Source of the DNA: Flavobacteriales bacterium
Lineage (GTDB): Bacteria > Bacteroidota > Bacteroidia > Flavobacteriales_F > PHOS-HE28
DNA: 64,000 bases
Assembly: GCA_016703105.1 (NCBI GenBank)
Contig: JADJCS010000004.1
Location: 248,001 to 312,000 of the forward strand
Reading direction: 5' to 3'
The notes below the pieces were generated by a model. That model had not been told where the DNA came from, ran no database searches, and saw only the letters and a program-made list of their open reading frames with translations. Numbering within the stretch: the stretch's first letter is position 1; each line of letters opens with the position of its first letter. This document shows positions 56,678-64,000 of this stretch, one piece after another. Both the position numbers and the translations under genes were made by a program.

Positions 56678-56767
56678 CGGGGGCATGCAGCGAAGCCCCA
56701 CCGGGTCCAGGCAAGGCTGCTCCGTAACCTCGTGCTCGTCTTGAAAGGACCATATCCCACCTTACGC

Positions 56768-58297
56768 ATGAGGCATCGCACGGTAATTTCCCTATCCACC
56801 CTGGCTTTTCACTTGCTGGCGACCGGTCAGGCGGGTTCGCTCGATACCACGTTCAGCAATGATGGAACGACCACGACCCCCATCGGCACATATGAGATCG
56901 GGTACGATTGGGTGATACAGCCCGATGGGGGGATCGTCGGGGTCGGGTATTCCGACACGCAGATCGCTCTGGTAAGATATCTCCCGAATGGATCGCTGGA
57001 TCCTTCGTTCTCCGGGGATGGCATTGTCATCACAGCTATCTGCACTGATGAGAATCGTGCACAGGCCGTCGCGTTGCAGCCGGATGGGAAGATCGTCATC
57101 GCCGGATACACCAGTTCCGCGTTCACACCTTACGAGCATCCCTTTGTAGCCCGCTACTTGCCCGATGGGTCGCTCGATCCGGATTTCGGCAACGCCGGGG
57201 CCGTCATCCAGTATGACTGGCAGCATGCGGTTGGTACCGCGATCGCCGTACAGTCGGATGGAAAGATCGTGGTTGCGGGTTACGCGCTGTTCGATGGGTA
57301 CTTGGTGCTACGCTACGACACCGCCGGGATATTGGATACCACGTTCGGAAGTGGAGGTATCGTCGTCCTGCCCCTTTTCAGCGACTTGCACGGGCCGAGT
57401 GGTCTGGAATTGCTGCCGGATGGACGCATGCTCCTGGCCGGCTCGGTCGACAATGGTTTCAACGAAGATCTTTGCGTGATCCGGTTGGGACCGGATGGCG
57501 ATCTGGATCCTTCCTTCGGCGTGGGTGGCATAACAACGCACCCGATCGGAAACTCGGATGACCAGCTCAACGGTCTGGCCGTGCAACCGGACGGCCGTGC
57601 GGTGGTCTGTGGAAGCATGCAGGCAGGTGCCAACTTCTCCTTCGCGCTTGCCCGATATGACACCTTGGGCATGCTCGACCCCACGTTCGATACTGATGGG
57701 ATCGTGGTGACCGATATCGACCTCGGCCAGGATCTGGCCCTTGACCTGCTTGTTCAACCTGATGGGCGCATCGTCGCCGCCGGTTATTCCGCGCAGGGAG
57801 CCACCTATGGGTTCGCTCTTGCCAGATATGAGGTCGACGGCTCCTTGGACAACACCTTCGGCACCAACGGTATCGTGATCACCACGTTCGGCGGCCCGGT
57901 CGCATCGGTTTATGGTGTGGCACAGCAGACCGACGGAGCGATCGTCGCCGGGGGAGTTGCTCAAGGCAGCGACTACGACTTCGCCGTTGCGCGCTACCTG
58001 GACGCGCTCGCACTTGGCGTTCTCGATGACGTTAACGAGGGTAACTCGTATCTGATCTATCCCAACCCTATTGACGATATCGCGAACCTGACCTACACGC
58101 TGACACGGCCCGATCATCTTTCATTGCGCCTGCTCGACCTCGATGGGAAAACGATCATGACGTACCTCGACAATGTTGAGCGCGCTGAGGGAGAGCACCG
58201 GGAACAGCTTAACCTGTCCGGTGTCGCTCCTGGACCCTATCTCCTTCAGATGTTGGCAGAACAGCGACTGTTCGCTGTTCGGATCATCAAACGATGA
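56768..58297 (+). CDS. secreted delta-60-repeat protein with T9SS type A domain
   Basis: Encodes 509 residues: signal peptide MRHRTVISLSTLAFHLLATGQA, then about seven delta-60 repeats (TIGR02608-like), each with SLDPSFxxxGIVxT, AVQPDGKIVVAGY and FxLARYxxDG, spanning 25-415. The repeats probably fold as a beta-propeller. The C-terminus (YLIYPNPIDDIANLTYTL, RLLDLDGKTIMTYL, APGPYLLQM, FAVRIIKR) is a type A sorting domain. It should be exported by T9SS; the ligand is unknown. Divergent from trhO. Confidence 0.88.
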   Translation: MRHRTVISLSTLAFHLLATGQAGSLDTTFSNDGTTTTPIGTYEIGYDWVIQPDGGIVGVGYSDTQIALVRYLPNGSLDPSFSGDGIVITAICTDENRAQAVALQPDGKIVIAGYTSSAFTPYEHPFVARYLPDGSLDPDFGNAGAVIQYDWQHAVGTAIAVQSDGKIVVAGYALFDGYLVLRYDTAGILDTTFGSGGIVVLPLFSDLHGPSGLELLPDGRMLLAGSVDNGFNEDLCVIRLGPDGDLDPSFGVGGITTHPIGNSDDQLNGLAVQPDGRAVVCGSMQAGANFSFALARYDTLGMLDPTFDTDGIVVTDIDLGQDLALDLLVQPDGRIVAAGYSAQGATYGFALARYEVDGSLDNTFGTNGIVITTFGGPVASVYGVAQQTDGAIVAGGVAQGSDYDFAVARYLDALALGVLDDVNEGNSYLIYPNPIDDIANLTYTLTRPDHLSLRLLDLDGKTIMTYLDNVERAEGEHREQLNLSGVAPGPYLLQMLAEQRLFAVRIIKR

Positions 58298-58325
58298 GGG
58301 TAGCTGTCGTAGCATCCGAGTCCTT

Positions 58326-58333
58326 TAGTTTTG
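58326..58333 (+). promoter_or_regulatory. -7 box of the threonine dehydrogenase gene
   Basis: TAGTTTTG, a perfect TAnnTTTG match, ending 19 nt before the ATG at 58353. No -33 TTG at a standard distance. Confidence 0.4.
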
Positions 58334-58352
58334 GTGCTCATTCAATTAGCGC

Positions 58353-59303
58353 ATGGCGAAGAAGATCCTTGTGATCGGTAGTAGCGGCCAGATCGGTACC
58401 GAGTTGGTGGAAGGCCTCAGGGCCCGCTTCGGTAACGATAACGTCGTCGCTTCCGACATCAAGGAGCCACAGGTGAAGATGGACGGCCCCTTCGCCATGG
58501 TGGATGCCATGGACCGCCGGGGCATTGAGCGGATCATCGAGAAGTACGGTATCAATGAGGTCTATCTGCTCGCCGCGCTCCTTAGCGCGACCGCCGAGAA
58601 AGATCCCGCCTTCGCGTGGAAGCTGAACATGGAAAGCCTTTTCATCGTGCTCGAACTCGCGCGTGAGGGCAAGCTGAAGAAGGTCTACTGGCCGAGCAGC
58701 ATCGCGGTCTTCGGACCAACGACGCCCAAGCAAGGCACCCCGCAGCACACCATCGCCGAGCCCAGCACCGTGTACGGCATCAGCAAGCAGGCAGGTGAAC
58801 AATGGTGCGCCTACTACCACAAACGCTACGGCGTGGACGTGCGGAGCATCCGGTATCCGGGTCTGATCGGCTGGAAGAGCACGCCCGGTGGCGGCACCAC
58901 GGATTATGCGGTGCATATCTTCCATGAGGCCCTGAAGAGCGGCACCTATACCAGCTTCCTGGACCGCGGAACCCAGTTGCCCATGATGTACATGCCCGAC
59001 GCGATCCGCGCCACGATCGACCTGATGGAGGCGCCGGCCGAAAAGGTCAAGGAACGCACCGGCTACAATCTGGCGGGCTTCAGTTTCGCTCCCGAGGATA
59101 TCGCCGCGGAGATCCGCCGCCACCTGCCCGCCTTCAAATTGTCCTTTGCCCCGGACCACCGCCAGGCCATCGCGAACAGTTGGCCGCAGAGCATCGACGA
59201 TAGCGCCGCCCGAGCGGATTGGGGTTGGCGCCCGCAGTACGACCTGAAGGGCATGGTGGAGGACATGGTGCTGAACCTGCGCCGGACAGTGGGCCAGGGC
59301 TGA
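58353..59303 (+). CDS. L-threonine 3-dehydrogenase, SDR (epimerase-like) type
   Basis: NAD-dependent oxidation of L-threonine to 2-amino-3-oxobutyrate. Its 316 residues show the extended short-chain-dehydrogenase fold: Rossmann motif GSSGQIG (9-15), catalytic region WPSSIAVFG (S115/S116), Y141 and K145 (YGISKQAGE), and the family-specific RYPGLIGWKSTPGGGTTDYAV. This last block separates it from UDP-sugar epimerases. Cytoplasmic. Monocistronic; a loose hairpin CCTCCTGC/GCAGGAGG (59314-59350) follows the gene. Confidence 0.9.
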   Translation: MAKKILVIGSSGQIGTELVEGLRARFGNDNVVASDIKEPQVKMDGPFAMVDAMDRRGIERIIEKYGINEVYLLAALLSATAEKDPAFAWKLNMESLFIVLELAREGKLKKVYWPSSIAVFGPTTPKQGTPQHTIAEPSTVYGISKQAGEQWCAYYHKRYGVDVRSIRYPGLIGWKSTPGGGTTDYAVHIFHEALKSGTYTSFLDRGTQLPMMYMPDAIRATIDLMEAPAEKVKERTGYNLAGFSFAPEDIAAEIRRHLPAFKLSFAPDHRQAIANSWPQSIDDSAARADWGWRPQYDLKGMVEDMVLNLRRTVGQG

Positions 59304-59384
59304 AAGGTGTAAGCCTCCTGCGCAGCAAGCGTAACCCTCGAAGCAGGAGGTCCGTTCAGCGGGCGTCAAGAGAGCCCCGTGGCC

Positions 59385-60293
59385 ATGTTCCGTCCTTCTC
59401 GTTCCGCATTCCATAGCATTTCCATCGCGCTGCTGGTGTTCCTCGCCGCACCGCTGGCCCGCGCGCAAGCTTCACCGGTGGTGGTGGATACCTTGAACCG
59501 CGTGGATGAGATGGGCCGAAAACAGGGCCTATGGCGGATCGTGGCACCCAAGGAGGACAAGCCGGGCTATAATGATGGACAGGTGATCGAAGAGGGCACC
59601 TATTCCAATGGAAAGCGCAGCGGCCTATGGCGCCGGTATTGGCCCAACGGCAAAGTGATGAGCGAGATCACCTACCAGATGGGCCGCCCGCGCGGGGAGT
59701 ACAAGATCTATTATCCGAGCGGTAAGACCGAGGAACAAGGTTCCTGGGACCTGGACCGCAACATCGGTGGCTTCAAGCGGTACCACACGAACGGCAAGCT
59801 CGCTCAGGATTTCGTGTTCGACGCCTATGGCACGCGCGATGGCATGCAGCGTTACTACCACGAGAACGGCCAGCTAGCTGTGGAGGTGAACGTGGCGAAG
59901 GGCCAGGAGGACGGCACCCTGAAGCGCTACTATGCCAACGGGGACCTCCAACAAACGGCCGTTTTCGATGGAGGCGTGATCAACGAGGCCAACAGCAAGT
60001 ACATCAAACCGGTACACCGGGATACCGCTCCGGTGGCTGCCCCGACAGGTAAGCCGGCGCCCGCCGTTGCCACGGACGAACGCCCCAATGCACTCGTTTT
60101 CCGCGAGAACGGTTTCAATACGTTGTACGATCGCCAATTGCGCCTCAGCCAGGTGGGCGAGTTCAAGGAAGGCCACCTGTACCAAGGCAAGTACTACCGC
60201 TACGACAAGAACGGCAAGCTGGTACGCATCGAGATGTACCAGAACGGCCGCTACGCCGGCGACGGCGTGATCACGGACGAGGACATGCAATAG
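59385..60293 (+). CDS. secreted MORN-repeat (YwqK-like) protein
   Basis: Encodes 302 residues from the ATG at 59385, beginning a signal peptide (MFRPSRSAFHSISIALLVFLAAPLARAQ). MORN-type repeats occupy about 65-200: GTYSNGKRSGLWRRYWPNGKVMSE, GRPRGEYKIYYPSGKTEEQG, NIGGFKRYHTNGKLAQ, GTRDGMQRYYHENGQLAVEV. The C-terminal third has one more divergent repeat. Annotation pipelines often call such proteins antitoxins of the YwqK type; no toxin gene is next to it, so that name is not supported. Probably periplasmic or surface-bound. Confidence 0.82.
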   Translation: MFRPSRSAFHSISIALLVFLAAPLARAQASPVVVDTLNRVDEMGRKQGLWRIVAPKEDKPGYNDGQVIEEGTYSNGKRSGLWRRYWPNGKVMSEITYQMGRPRGEYKIYYPSGKTEEQGSWDLDRNIGGFKRYHTNGKLAQDFVFDAYGTRDGMQRYYHENGQLAVEVNVAKGQEDGTLKRYYANGDLQQTAVFDGGVINEANSKYIKPVHRDTAPVAAPTGKPAPAVATDERPNALVFRENGFNTLYDRQLRLSQVGEFKEGHLYQGKYYRYDKNGKLVRIEMYQNGRYAGDGVITDEDMQ

Positions 60294-60336
60294 GCGGCGC
60301 GGCCAAGCCCCTGCGGGCGCACATGGAACACCCGCC

Positions 60337-60344
60337 TACCTTCG
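60337..60344 (+). promoter_or_regulatory. -7 box of cysS
   Basis: TACCTTCG, ending 18 nt before the cysS ATG. Identical to the box before the rhodanese gene at 31.4 kb. Confidence 0.45.
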
Positions 60345-60362
60345 CGGGCCGTATCCGCAGCC

Positions 60363-61856
60363 ATGGCCGAGTTGAAGCGAGGACCCTTCTGGATCACCAA
60401 TACACTGACGCGTAAGAAGGAGGAGTTCCAACCCCTTCGTCCGCCCCACGTGGGCCTTTATGTATGCGGCCCCACGGTATACAGCGATGTCCATCTGGGC
60501 AATGTGCGGAGCTTCCTCACTTTCGATGTGCTGTACCGCTGGCTCACGCACCTGGGCTACAAAGTGCGCTATGTGCGCAACATCACCGATGTGGGCCATT
60601 TGGTGGACGACATCGACGCAGGAGAGGACAAGATCGCCAAGCGCGCACGTCTCGAGCAGTTGGAGCCCATGGAGATCGTGCAGAAGTACACCAATGGCTT
60701 CCACGATGTGATGCGGCTGTTCAACCTGCTGGCGCCGAGCATCGAACCTACCGCCACGGGCCACCTCATCGAACAGATCGAAATGGTGAAGCGGATCATA
60801 GCCAACGGCTATGCTTACGAAGCGAACGGCAGCGTCTATTTCGATGTGCCGAAGTTCGCCGCCGCACATCCGTACGGTGAGCTGAGCGGGCGGAGGATCG
60901 AGGACCAACTGGCCAACACGCGCGACACCGAGGGCATGGAGGACAAGCGCAGCCCGTTGGACTTCGCGATATGGAAGAAGGCCGAACCAATGCATCTGAT
61001 GAAGTGGCCCAGTCCCTGGGGTGAGGGCTTTCCCGGGTGGCACCTGGAGTGCAGCGCCATGAGCACCAAGTACCTCGGGCAGACCTTCGACATACATGGC
61101 GGGGGCATGGACCTGAAGTTCCCACACCACGAATGCGAGATAGCGCAGAGCGTCGCGGCCGACGGCATCGCTCCGGTGCGTTACTGGATGCACGGGAACA
61201 TGCTTACGGTGAACGGCCGCAAGATGGCTAAGAGCGAAGGCAACGGCTTTACGCCGGAAGAACTGCTTACCGGCAACCACAAATTATTGGAGAAGGGCTA
61301 CAGCGCCATGACGGTGCGCTTCTTCATGCTGCAATGCCACTATGCCAGTACGCTCGACTTCAGTAACGCCGCGTTACAGGCGGCGGAGAAAGGACTGGAG
61401 CGTCTGATGAAGGCCGTTGAAACCTTAGATGTTCTCAAGGCTGCTCCTTTAGATGAAATTGGTGCGGTGATTCCAGAGCATGTGGGCTTGGAGCAGAATT
61501 GCTACAACGCCATGAACGATGACCTCAATACTCCTGTGTTGATCGCGGAGCTATTCGAGGGAGTTCGTATGATCAATTCATGCCATGCAGGAGATATGCC
61601 ACTACGTCAAGAGAGCATCGACCACATGAAGGCTCTTTTCCGCACCATGGTCTTCGAAGTGCTCGGACTGAAAGCGGAAAGCGTCGCGAAGGATGATGGA
61701 GCGTTGGATGGCCTGGTCGGAGAATTCATCCGGATGCGTGCCGAGGCGAAAGCGCGGAAGGACTTCGCGGCAAGCGACCGCGTACGCGACCAGCTCGCAC
61801 GTTTGGGCATTGTGCTGAAGGACACCAAAGGGGGCACCACATGGGAACGCGCGTGA
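60363..61856 (+). CDS. cysS: cysteine--tRNA ligase
   Basis: Class I synthetase charging tRNA-Cys; 497 residues. CGPTVYSDVHLGNVRSF (C35, HLGN 44-47) is the HIGH region with the first zinc ligand; WHLECSAMS and FPHHECEIAQ give the others; KMAKSEGN is the KMSKS loop. The C-terminal anticodon-binding helical domain (AEAKARKDFAASDRVRDQLARLGIVLKDTKGGTTWE) is complete. The segment from about 61400 to 61700 has a slightly different codon style, but the frame is intact. Overlaps the following M28 peptidase gene by 16 bp. Confidence 0.97.
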   Translation: MAELKRGPFWITNTLTRKKEEFQPLRPPHVGLYVCGPTVYSDVHLGNVRSFLTFDVLYRWLTHLGYKVRYVRNITDVGHLVDDIDAGEDKIAKRARLEQLEPMEIVQKYTNGFHDVMRLFNLLAPSIEPTATGHLIEQIEMVKRIIANGYAYEANGSVYFDVPKFAAAHPYGELSGRRIEDQLANTRDTEGMEDKRSPLDFAIWKKAEPMHLMKWPSPWGEGFPGWHLECSAMSTKYLGQTFDIHGGGMDLKFPHHECEIAQSVAADGIAPVRYWMHGNMLTVNGRKMAKSEGNGFTPEELLTGNHKLLEKGYSAMTVRFFMLQCHYASTLDFSNAALQAAEKGLERLMKAVETLDVLKAAPLDEIGAVIPEHVGLEQNCYNAMNDDLNTPVLIAELFEGVRMINSCHAGDMPLRQESIDHMKALFRTMVFEVLGLKAESVAKDDGALDGLVGEFIRMRAEAKARKDFAASDRVRDQLARLGIVLKDTKGGTTWERA

Positions 61857-62884
61857 GCTCAAGGGACTGGAGCAGGGGCAGAAGCAAGCAACGCGCATTG
61901 CCCCTGCTCCTGCCCCTGCTCCTTCTCTTCGGTTGTGAGAGCGATCGGCCATCGACGCCTCAGGTCCCGCAGCCCGCGATTCCCGCCCTTCCGCCACCGC
62001 CGCCCTTCAATGCGGACAGCGCCTATGCCTTCGTGAAGCAACAAGTGGACTTCGGGCCGCGGGTGCCAGGTTCCGCAGGTCACAAGGCGTGCGCGGATTG
62101 GATGGTGACCAAACTCAAGGGCTATGGTGCATCCGTCACGGAGCAGCTCGGTACGGTAAAGGCCTTCAACGGACAGCACCTGCCTTTGCGCAATATCATC
62201 GCCAGTTGGGCGCCGGCGAAGAAGGATCGCATCCTGTTGCTTGCGCACTACGATACACGCCCCTTCGCCGACCGGGATGACGAACGCAAGAACGAGCCCA
62301 TTCTCGGCGCGAACGATGGCGGCAGCGGCGTGGGGATCCTCTTGGAAATTGCACGCCACTTGGGCGCTTCCTCGGACAGTGCGCTGCTCGGAGTGGACAT
62401 CCTGCTCACCGATGTGGAGGACTATGGCGAGCCCAGCGGGGCCATCACGCCAGAGGAGAACAGCATCGACACCTGGGCGCTGGGCAGCCAATACTGGGTG
62501 AAGAACCCGCATGTGCAGGGCTACCTCGCACGGTTCGGGATCCTATTGGACATGTGTGGTGCGCGCGACGCCCGCTTCTACCAGGAGTCGATCAGCATGA
62601 AGTACGCGCCCCAGGTCGTGGGCAAATTGTGGAAGGCCGCAGCGGCGATAGGACATGGCGACCGTTTCGTGAACGAAACCCGCTACTTCGTGGGTACGGA
62701 CGATCACCTGCCCATCAATCAGGTATTACGCATCCCCACGGCGGACATCATCGAGTTCCACGAGGCCAACAAAGCCTTCCACCCCAGCTGGCACACGCAT
62801 GACGATGACATGGACGTGATCGATGCCACCACGCTCAATGCCGTGGGCCGTACCGTTATGGAGGTGGTTTGGAAGGAGCGCTGA
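61841..62884 (+). CDS. M28 family peptidase / glutaminyl-cyclase-like lipoprotein
   Basis: Encodes 347 residues; lipoprotein signal with lipobox LLFGC (Cys32) then a Pro-rich linker (about 38-55). The M28 zinc site is complete: H136 and D138 (LLLAHYDTRP), D159 (GANDGGSG), E193 (DVEDYGEP), and H in WHTHDDDMDVID. The VEDYG variant and overall layout resemble glutaminyl-peptide cyclotransferases, which cyclise N-terminal Gln; many T9SS-exported proteins begin with pyroglutamate, so this activity would suit the genome, but it is inferred. Overlap with cysS suggests coupled expression. Confidence 0.85.
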   Translation: MGTRVSSRDWSRGRSKQRALPLLLPLLLLFGCESDRPSTPQVPQPAIPALPPPPPFNADSAYAFVKQQVDFGPRVPGSAGHKACADWMVTKLKGYGASVTEQLGTVKAFNGQHLPLRNIIASWAPAKKDRILLLAHYDTRPFADRDDERKNEPILGANDGGSGVGILLEIARHLGASSDSALLGVDILLTDVEDYGEPSGAITPEENSIDTWALGSQYWVKNPHVQGYLARFGILLDMCGARDARFYQESISMKYAPQVVGKLWKAAAAIGHGDRFVNETRYFVGTDDHLPINQVLRIPTADIIEFHEANKAFHPSWHTHDDDMDVIDATTLNAVGRTVMEVVWKER

Positions 62885-62890
62885 GCGCCC

Positions 62891-63817
62891 TCAGGCCACT
62901 TTCTCGAACACCATCCGGTAGTGCTCGAACACCTCGCGCTCGAACACCTGTAGGTTCGGGGCGATCTGGTACCGGCGGAACCATGCGCGGAAATGCGCGC
63001 TCGTCAGGAACTTGGGCACCAAGGTGGCGTAGAGCAGGTACTTCTTGAAGTGGAACTTGTTGAAGGCGGCGGTCCAACGGTGGATGGTCTCGATGTAGTC
63101 CAGGCGACCGCTGTCCACATGGATCAGCTTGAAGTGCTCCTTGGCCGGTTCGATCATACCCTCTTTTCCGTAAGGCAGCCAGGACCCGGGGAACACATCG
63201 CACACCAGGTCCATCAACTCTTCATTGGTGAACTCGTGCTTCTTCTTCCACACATCCGTCTTGCCGAAGGGGATGTCCTCGAACTTCACCATGTTGGGGC
63301 CGAAGACCATGGTCTGGCAATAGAAGCGCCCACCGATCGGTAGCAGGTCCGCCACCTGTTTGAAATAGGCCTTGTAGATCTGTTCCTGCCTGCCGGCCTT
63401 GTACTCCTCCACCGAGCAGAGGTGTTCCGGGCTGCCCATGGCGGCCACGGCGTCGAAGGGGCCGAACGTATCCTTCGTGATGGCCTTGGAATCCATGTGA
63501 TGCACGTTCAGACCGTTCTTGCGGCAGGCATCGGCCTGTCCTTTCGCGAGCACCACGCCGGTCGTTTTGGCGCCAAGGCCATTGCAGAAGTTGATGAAGG
63601 CACCCCATCCGCAACCCATGTCCAGCACCTTGGTGCCCTTGCCGATACGAAGGTGTTCGGCGATGAACTTGTGTTTCTTGTCCTGCGCGGCCTCGATGCT
63701 CATCGAGAAGTCGCCATCGAAGCGAGCGCCGCTGTAGGCGCCCATCTCGCCGATGCTGAGGCGGAAGATCTCGTCGATGGTGGTGTAGTGGGCATCCAGG
63801 TCTTTCTGATCGGCCAT
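62891..63817 (-). CDS. cyclopropane-fatty-acyl-phospholipid synthase family methyltransferase
   Basis: Encodes 308 residues with a class I SAM-binding site, VLDMGCGWGAF (64-74), preceded by HYTTIDEIFRLSIGEMGAYSGARF, the start of the CFA-synthase-type catalytic domain. Later segments (FYCQTMVFGPN, EHFKLIHVDSGRLDYIETIHRW, FHFKKYLLYATLV) also match this family. It is shorter than E. coli Cfa and lacks that enzyme's extra N-terminal domain; the substrate could be an unsaturated lipid or another small molecule. Convergent with the M28 gene (6 bp gap). A TACATTCG box lies upstream. Confidence 0.85.
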   Translation of the reverse strand: MADQKDLDAHYTTIDEIFRLSIGEMGAYSGARFDGDFSMSIEAAQDKKHKFIAEHLRIGKGTKVLDMGCGWGAFINFCNGLGAKTTGVVLAKGQADACRKNGLNVHHMDSKAITKDTFGPFDAVAAMGSPEHLCSVEEYKAGRQEQIYKAYFKQVADLLPIGGRFYCQTMVFGPNMVKFEDIPFGKTDVWKKKHEFTNEELMDLVCDVFPGSWLPYGKEGMIEPAKEHFKLIHVDSGRLDYIETIHRWTAAFNKFHFKKYLLYATLVPKFLTSAHFRAWFRRYQIAPNLQVFEREVFEHYRMVFEKVA

Positions 63818-63837
63818 AGGGTCGTGATTTGGGCGGG

Positions 63838-63845
63838 CGAATGTA
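63838..63845 (-). promoter_or_regulatory. -7 box of the methyltransferase gene
   Basis: Minus-strand TACATTCG, ending 20 nt before the start codon. From 63846 to the window end no gene is supported. Confidence 0.4.
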
Positions 63846-64000
63846 CCCGTTATTCGTTCGATCGGTGATCGACATGGGGGCCAGCTTGTTGCGGAGGGAT
63901 GCGCTGGTCAACGCTTGGCTGTTAGGTGGGACACTTTCTGATGGCGAGCTTTGATGAGCAGCTCGGGCGAACAGGTTTGGTAGAGGCATATTCTAGCGCG

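Noticed and set aside
59385..60293. YwqK-type antitoxin
   Set aside because: Only MORN repeats and a signal peptide are present; neighbours are threonine dehydrogenase and cysS, and no toxin is seen.
63846..64000. A gene at the right edge
   Set aside because: The open frames there are short and antisense or out of frame to the methyltransferase; no family features.

Overview
The window reads as chromosomal DNA of a GC-rich Bacteroidota, most likely Flavobacteriales-like. The evidence is several secreted proteins ending in type IX secretion system (T9SS) sorting domains (types A and B), three PorP/SprF-family outer-membrane proteins, a PorE-like OmpA protein, DUF2723 and DUF3667 family members, single-chain glycyl-tRNA synthetase, and Bacteroidota-type promoters (TTG, about 20-24 nt, then TAnnTTTG or TAnnTTCG) in front of many genes. 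Codon use looks even, except for one lower-GC gene near 53.6-54.2 kb.

Layout. 1-7 kb is housekeeping: the 3' part of glmS, a TM2 protein, Mn-type superoxide dismutase, a small alanine-rich lipoprotein, an S41 C-terminal protease with a dCMP deaminase, tRNA-Leu(CAA), a decayed DUF3667 gene and glycyl-tRNA synthetase. 7.2-31.4 kb is the centrepiece: three secreted type-B cargo proteins (328, about 3128 and about 2835 residues), each followed directly by a PorP/SprF-family protein, and closed by a TPR/beta-propeller/OmpA protein resembling PorE. The layout resembles the sprB-sprF arrangement of gliding Flavobacteria and probably builds giant cell-surface adhesins. Both giant genes carry apparent single-base indels, so the real state of their reading frames needs checking.

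31.4-36 kb holds a rhodanese, a polysaccharide deacetylase and a DUF2723/GT117 membrane protein. 36-36.5 kb is tRNA-Gln(TTG) followed by a hairpin-rich, repeat-rich non-coding stretch. 36.5-48.4 kb mixes secreted T9SS type-A proteins, a lipoprotein, a DUF898 plus M48 peptidase pair, a frameshifted VOC-family gene, aspS, and two paralogous CxC secreted proteins on either side of a small iron-permease-family protein.

48.4-56.7 kb holds a divergent TetR/cupin pair whose promoters, operator and start codons overlap, and the tyrosine degradation genes hpd and hmgA. hpd and hmgA appear to be separated by an inserted DUF4143 ATPase and an orphan low-GC gene, and two decayed copies of the hpd 3' end lie nearby. 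56.7-64 kb holds a delta-60-repeat secreted protein, an SDR-type L-threonine dehydrogenase, a MORN-repeat protein, cysS overlapping an M28 peptidase lipoprotein, and a cyclopropane-fatty-acyl-phospholipid-synthase-like methyltransferase. No rRNA, CRISPR array, insertion sequence or prophage was recognised.
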